DNA from: Fragilaria crotonensis
Taxonomy: Eukaryota > Bacillariophyta > Fragilariophyceae > Fragilariales > Fragilariaceae
Assembly (NCBI GenBank): GCA_022925895.1
Contig: JAKSYS010000065.1
Coordinates: forward strand, 62,001-126,000
Reading direction: 5' to 3'
DNA length: 64,000 nucleotides
The position numbers and the translations under genes were made by a program. This document shows positions 58,684 through 64,000 of the stretch, in pieces. The notes under the pieces were generated by a model that did not search any database, was not told the DNA's origin, and was given only the letters and a program-made list of their open reading frames with translations. Numbering within the stretch: the first letter of the stretch is position 1; the number at the start of each line of letters is the position of its first letter.

Positions 58684-60920
58684 GATATACTGGCCGTTCT
58701 CTGGAACTCCAGAGCGGAGTATTGAATGACAGGTTTGCCACTTTTGCAAAATGTTTTAGAGGATGCGGGCTATCGTCAACGTCGAGAGTCCTCTTTTGAT
58801 TTCCCCGTCCACTTTTCGGAGACGAACACTTAGATCCTGTTGGGCACTTGAATACATCGATCATCCGGTTGCAATAGTGCAATAGACAATCTGCAAATTT
58901 CTGCTTGTTTCCATGATCAGGCGGTGTCTACTACCGGTAGCACACAACGCAAATTGGATCCGAGTTTCCAAGTGATCGAACGAATCGATTTTTGTCCCTT
59001 TGAAGTCGTCGTCCATGCTGTGTCCATACGTCAATACAAAAAAGCAGGATCGAAGGTGCAAGGTTTCACGACTTACGAGGTCGATGGTGAGTGCTTGATT
59101 GAATCACTTAAAATATAAATCAACGTTAGCAAAATGCACCAGCCCAGACAATTAGCATCATATTCATCAGATTGAATGGAGCATTCAGCAGTGTCAGTTG
59201 CAAATGTCACGGCACTCGTAGTTGTAGCACTTCTATTCGTGCGTGGCCGAGCATTGTGAAAGAGAATGCAAAGGGCAATGAAACTTGGATCTTTGCCTGG
59301 ACGGACATTTCAACTGCGAACCAGAAGGTCTGTTCACGATATTCGCAAGGAACTTGGAGAAGTGTACTTTGGGTGGGCATATCGAATGAAGTAGTACAGT
59401 ACATTCAAACGTCTAGCAAACGAGCTTCGTAAATACATCGAAGATGCCACCACACACCTCGATAGGCCCCAAACGGACCGATTTCACCAGACATCCACCC
59501 TTCATGTGTCATTTGATGGTTGACTATATATGGTATTGGTCACACGGCCGGACACAATGAACAGCTTCTTCTGGGATGTTGTTGATTCAATTAACAGGCA
59601 GACACCCAATGTTTGAAATATCATACCCAGCTGATCAGCATGCCATTCAGGAATCTATTGCCCAGGGCTTTGCAAATGTGAATGCAGCAAACTATGGATG
59701 CTTCTAGTGCCATTGATGGCATACTCAGATGGATAGTACACAAAGCATCTCCAAAAAAATGCAACAATTCCGGATGTAGCACGGGGAAATTCCATTGTGG
59801 TCGGACGAAGAAGTTTGGTCTGAACTGCTGCTGTGGTCAGGTATTGTTGTTCCCACAGCAGTCCTGGAATTAGATTTTCACCTGCCTACCTTGTGGACAT
59901 TGACTGATGCCCCATCTTGCAAGAGGTTGCTCTGGAGAGTGTTGGACTTTGGGAGTGAGTCCATCATTGGTTCATCTTCATGATTGCCTCAGGACCATGA
60001 CCTGATATCCATAAGGCGGCCACGCTGCTGGCACCTCAGACTGTGCACCAATGCAGCTCAACAATGCTTAACTGTTAGCTGCTTTCCTGTAACTGAGTAA
60101 TTGAGCCTTGTGTCATAGAGCTTTTAGGATATTGATTGGATGCATGCATTTGCCCACTTGTACAATGCTCAGCAGTGGTTTAGACAAGAGTGGCATGGTT
60201 TGGGCATTAATGGCATTCACAAGAGCTGCAACTGCATGAATGGGACAGATGTCCACCATGGTTCACACTTCCTGGCTGGTGGATTATATCACCAAGGAGG
60301 TGCCCATTCTATTGATTGTCCATCATCAGCACATCGCAGACGTGGCAGCTGCGATGGTGGCTGCATCTCTACTCTAGTGGTCGGTCTGCACTTAGCAGTT
60401 CGACTGTTCGTAGAAAGTCTATGATAGAATGCCAAAAGCATGGAGAGTTGGAGTACCAGTACATGTAGTGTGTACTCCAGTACTGCAGTACAAGTGGAGT
60501 TGCCATGAGCATGAGACCATGAGTCTTTTCAACCATGTACTTGTGCTGTAGCTTCTGGTACTCTGTTTCGGTACTTCGTAGGAAAAGCAAGTCCCTCGTA
60601 CCACAGTACCTGGTGCAGCAATTCAAACTGGAAAACAACCGTTACCTTTGACAGCCTGCGTCCAGGTTATATAAGTGTACGAGTACGAGTATACGAGTAA
60701 TTCATAATGTAGCGAACCTCAGCTGTAATACATACAGTACATACAAGATACAATCAACACCATTCCCAACATCCACTCGACGTACCATCAACGAAGTCCA
60801 CTGTGTTTTGTGCTTTCGTACTACCATTTGGTTCATTGAGTCTCCCTGCTGCTACTGCACCGAGCGTCAAAGGAAGCATTCATTGGTTTCATATTTATTT
60901 GTGCTTGAGAATAATCTAAC
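58684..60920. other. Long intergenic region with decayed open frames
   Basis: No intact gene is supported. Short frames have some protein character: DPSFQVIERIDFCPFEVVVH at about 58950-59010, and a stretch near 59350-59515 (ELRKYIEDATTHLDRPQTDR) that recalls decayed transposase sequence, but no catalytic motif is present. The right end (60440-60740) is GTAC-dense, with at least ten copies. The last 200 bp presumably hold the promoter of the next gene. Confidence 0.4.
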
Positions 60921-62217
60921 ATGTCCAACACAGAGTATCAAGTTGGTCAACTGGTTCATGTCGAACCTCGTACTTGGGCTGGCATCAATCGCCCAGGTGG
61001 CGTCGCTCGAATCGTCAAGATCGATCACTGCCAGTATGGCTATATCGAAACGGTTGACGTCAAGTACATTCTCGGCTCGGGGAGTGATACCAAGGTAGAC
61101 CTAGACTTCATCCAACCGCACGCTGAATTGGAACGCACCTCGCGCTCTAGACGAGGGCGAGATTTGTATAGAGCCTCTCCTGCCAAAGCCACCATGACTC
61201 CTGGTCCTTCTGATCATTCCAATCAAATGACGACGGCGACGAAGAAGCGTCGCAAGGTATCGCCCTCGCCTGGACGCCATGTTTTGGCGTCGTCAAACAC
61301 GCCAGCTGACGACCTCCCTACGCCCACCAAGGCCTCAACTGTACGAATGACCCTGGGATCAGAACAGCCTGCAACTGCAAAGCCGTCCTCCATCAAACCC
61401 CCTGTTGCCTACATTATCATTTCCCCTAATCCTCCGAATATATCACCCCTGCCAAATCCCATCTCGTCTGCGACGCACTCCTTTGCAGTCAAGAAAAGGG
61501 ACAGCCATGAGTGTAAAACACAGAAGCCTCTGCAAGCAAGGACCGAGAACAAGGCCGTCACGAACAATAGCACTTCGATGCTCTCAGCAAAGCCTCACAA
61601 GAGGAAACCACAAAATTCCAACAATCCCTCTTGTTTCCAGACGCTGAATGCCAAGGACGAAAATCACCCCCCTCAGGCACGCGCCATCCACCGCCCCTCG
61701 ACTTCCAAACCCTCGCAGGTTCTTGTCAGGACACGCCCCGCTTCTGCGGTGATGAAACAGAAGTTGGCTTCCATCAAGTCACCGGTGGGTCACTTCAAAC
61801 TGCCGCTGGCGTCGTCACGTCGGGTTCCGCTGCGACAAGTCTTCGACCAGGACATGAATGTACGACAGACCTTTGTCAGTGACATTGTCGGAGAAACAAA
61901 GTCTGCTCCAAAAGTGACACCTGTTGTTGTAGTAGATGAATCGTACGTTTTGTTCGGCGTTACTTCTGCTTTTGCATGGCGTTTGAATATTGCTTCTAAC
62001 CCACGTTTTGCAAACAATGCTTCACAGTCGCCAGAGATCCTTCAATGAACGTTTGACCCAACTACTCCAGGCAAACGGCGAATCGGTGACACGACAGGCT
62101 CTGATCGCCAAGGTGCCGGAATTTACTCCAGTGGAGCTGGATCATTGCTTAGATGTGCTTTCCAGTCAAAGCTATATCATGGTGGGCGAGCGTGATGGCG
62201 TGATATACAAAATATGA
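60921..62217 (+). CDS. Protein with N-terminal SH3/Tudor-like module and C-terminal MCM-like winged helix
   Basis: 403 residues from exons 60921-61942 and 62028-62217, with an 85-bp GT-AG intron (61943-62027) that splits a serine codon. Residues about 5-68 form a compact module (YQVGQLVHVEPRTWAGINRP; GGVARIVKIDHCQYGYIETV; DVKYILGSGSDTKVDL), resembling small SH3/Tudor-like beta folds that read chromatin. A long basic, Pro/Ser/Thr-rich disordered linker follows (KKRRKVSPSPGRHVL). The last 65 residues (RSFNERLTQLLQANGESVTR; QALIAKVPEFTPVELDHCLD; YIMVGERDGVIYKI) look like the winged helix at the C-terminus of MCM helicase subunits, but no helicase domain is present. A nuclear DNA-replication or chromatin role is inferred. 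Confidence 0.6.
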
Positions 62218-62680
62218 GACAACGGCAACTCGCCCTTGAACCAATACAACGATGGGTAAACGTGACGGTCTGTTGTTTTGCATTGGCAAAACTGCGTCCA
62301 TGTTGCGGGCTGGTATCCTTCGGTACTCGCGGCGTATCAATGCGCACTCCTCGGTCATGGAGGCCTTGGTGTGTCTTACTAATCTCCCTTGCACACTGGA
62401 ACCAAAGACGTTGATACGACTATATAACTACGTAAGCTTACATTTTTATATGAAGAGAAGGCGGATATGCCACTGGATACGGCTAAACCTCCACGGATGC
62501 AGTACTTTCAGCATGTCACGAATACAACTACCGCAGGAACCTGCTTCATTTCCCAGTACTTGTTCTTTAACGATCATCGCGGTAAACCCATTGCCTTTGG
62601 TATAATAATGATACACATTCATGTATCACAGCAAAAACATGACTTCTGTGTTGAGACGAAACTGAACTTTCACACCCTGC
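62218..62680. other. Convergent 3' spacer
   Basis: Lies between the stop codons of two converging genes. A plus-strand frame (62252-62605) has no recognisable protein features and is probably 3' untranslated sequence. Confidence 0.4.
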
Positions 62681-63888
62681 TTAGCGATCTCGAGTGCTGC
62701 GACGACGACTTGCCGGCGCCATGGAACGCAATGCATCGCTAGCACGTATTTCCAAGGTTTCCACCCATTCAACTTGCCGAGCCTGCTCAAGAGTGTACGA
62801 GCTGCAGTTGCCAACGTCCTCAATCACCCCCTGCAGCGCCGCGGCCAAATCCTTCACAAACTTGGGTAAATTCTGGGGAAGGTCCCATTCTTTCTCAGTC
62901 TTGTCGAAACTCGCCGACGTAGCTGTGTTATCGTGCGTGTCATCGTACGTCATCATAGATTCGTCCACATTGGAGAAGACAGATTGATCTCCGTGATGAT
63001 CGTTGGAGTTAATCGTTGACTCGTCCACCTCTGAACCTGCGTACTTGTACGCAGAGGCGTCTTTCAAAAGATAGGTTGTTTCTTCGACGACGGTTGACCC
63101 GCCGCATGTAGAGTCTTCAACGATGGAAATATCCTCGAAGCGATCGGAAAAGAGGTACTTACGGACTGGAGTGTCATACATAGGGCCACTGAGAATATCA
63201 AAGGAGTAACGAGGCTTGTCCATGGACCTGTCCGGTGATGCAATTGGCCTCTCGGGTGAGGCGTCCGGAATTTCAGCGGCAGCAGCAAGAATCTGCTCCG
63301 GCGAAAAATGGTGCGGCGAATGATAAAAAGAACCAACGCTTCCAGCCTTCTCAGCAGGAGAGAACCTAGGCTTGCCGGACGACAAGTCTGCGGGTGGTGG
63401 GGCTCCAGCACTGTCCATAACGCTAATTACCACGGACGACCATTCGAATCTTCATTTGATGAGTCAGTATTGTCAGAAGAAGTAAATGTAGTCAAACCTG
63501 TCACGACCACATCATCTTTTAGATTCGCCTCAGCAGCACTCGCATCATCATCAACGATCTCATCGGCAACTTCGTCGGTGCGACTGAACGAAAGCGATGC
63601 CGTAGTGGCTGTCTCAAACGTCATTTCCTTGCGAGTTTCGTTGGTTTCATCAGCTTGTTTGACCGCCGACCGACGCGAACTGAACGGCGATAGAGACCTC
63701 ACCGTCCTTTCCGACCTGAACGGCGATAGTGACCTGATCATTGTTCGCACCTTCCGCGTTGAACGTTTGTTTTCGATGTTGCATGGCGGCTTGGCAGGAT
63801 TTGTTGGATGGTTGCTGTCATTAACATTAGACACTCTCAAGTCCGGCTGGACGACTTTCCTCTTCACAGGAACTGGGAAAAGCTTCAT
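62681..63888 (-). CDS. Low-complexity acidic protein, function unknown
   Basis: Two minus-strand segments, 63888-63427 and 63433-62681, in adjacent frames, together about 400 residues. The first starts MKLFPVPVKRKVVQPDLRVS and contains a repeated SLSPF unit (MIRSLSPFRSERTVRSLSPF) and an acidic stretch. The second is Ser/Pro/Asp-rich (SPERPIASPDRSMDKPRYSF) with a more ordered end (LPKFVKDLAAALQGVIEDVG; TLEQARQVEWVETLEIRASD) that may be helical. The frame change equals one lost base, as elsewhere in this window, so it is probably one gene. The SP-rich motifs suggest proline-directed phosphorylation. No family is recognised. Confidence 0.5.
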
Positions 63889-64000
63889 GGTTGATCACGC
63901 GGATGATGGTGGTGACTAGACACTACAACAACGGTTATATTCTGTTGAGCTGATGGATGGTAAAAAGAGGGTTGAATACTCCTCTCATTCGTTTCAGACT

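Noticed and set aside
59172-60424. Short frames suggesting a decayed transposase between 59.1 and 60.4 kb
   Set aside because: No catalytic motif, terminal repeat or target duplication could be shown, so no element is called.
1-64000. CRISPR arrays, operons, riboswitches or bacterial-type terminators
   Set aside because: No regularly spaced repeats or polycistronic layout are present. Introns and element types show eukaryotic nuclear DNA.

Overview
The window looks like nuclear DNA of a diatom, probably pennate. Evidence: short GT-AG introns (61 to 187 bp); a signal peptide ending in an ASAFAP-like motif (AVAF/IAP) on a small membrane protein, the plastid-import signature of diatoms; and several Ty1/copia retrotransposons of the type common in diatom genomes. 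No species can be named from sequence alone.

Layout. About 1-38.6 kb is a nest of mobile elements. A copia element (1-5383, 5' end outside the window) sits inside the reverse transcriptase region of a tyrosine-recombinase (YR) retroelement (5384-8275) that ends in split direct repeats (B1-A2-B2). A second YR fragment lies tail-to-tail with it (8276-10327). Next come a short copia 5' fragment (about 10329-11190), a 2.8 kb C-rich, G-poor coding region I do not recognise (11770-14608), and a minus-strand copia element (14824-about 21180) carrying a solo LTR of its own family. A long minus-strand LINE (about 21187-36613) is split by a copia element with identical LTRs (21359-27886). Then follows a DDE transposon truncated on its left (about 36640-38578).

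About 38.6-64 kb is a gene region: an SCP/FCP1-type phosphatase, a small membrane protein, a complete PIF/Harbinger transposon (42535-46804, perfect TIRs, TGA target duplication), a secreted or ER coiled-coil membrane protein, a plastid-targeted membrane protein, a second small coiled-coil protein, an MFSD5-like transporter, IMP dehydrogenase, an RS/His-rich protein, an mL40-like mitoribosomal protein, a protein joining an SH3/Tudor-like module to an MCM-like winged helix, and a low-complexity acidic protein. The genes are mostly convergent or divergent pairs with no operon-like logic.

Two window-wide patterns stand out. First, the reading-frame breaks I checked in host genes, DNA transposons and the LINE nearly all go the same way: loss of one base, often in a short homopolymer. 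This suggests residual long-read consensus error as much as decay. Second, the spacers around host genes are unusually dense in the tetramer GTAC.
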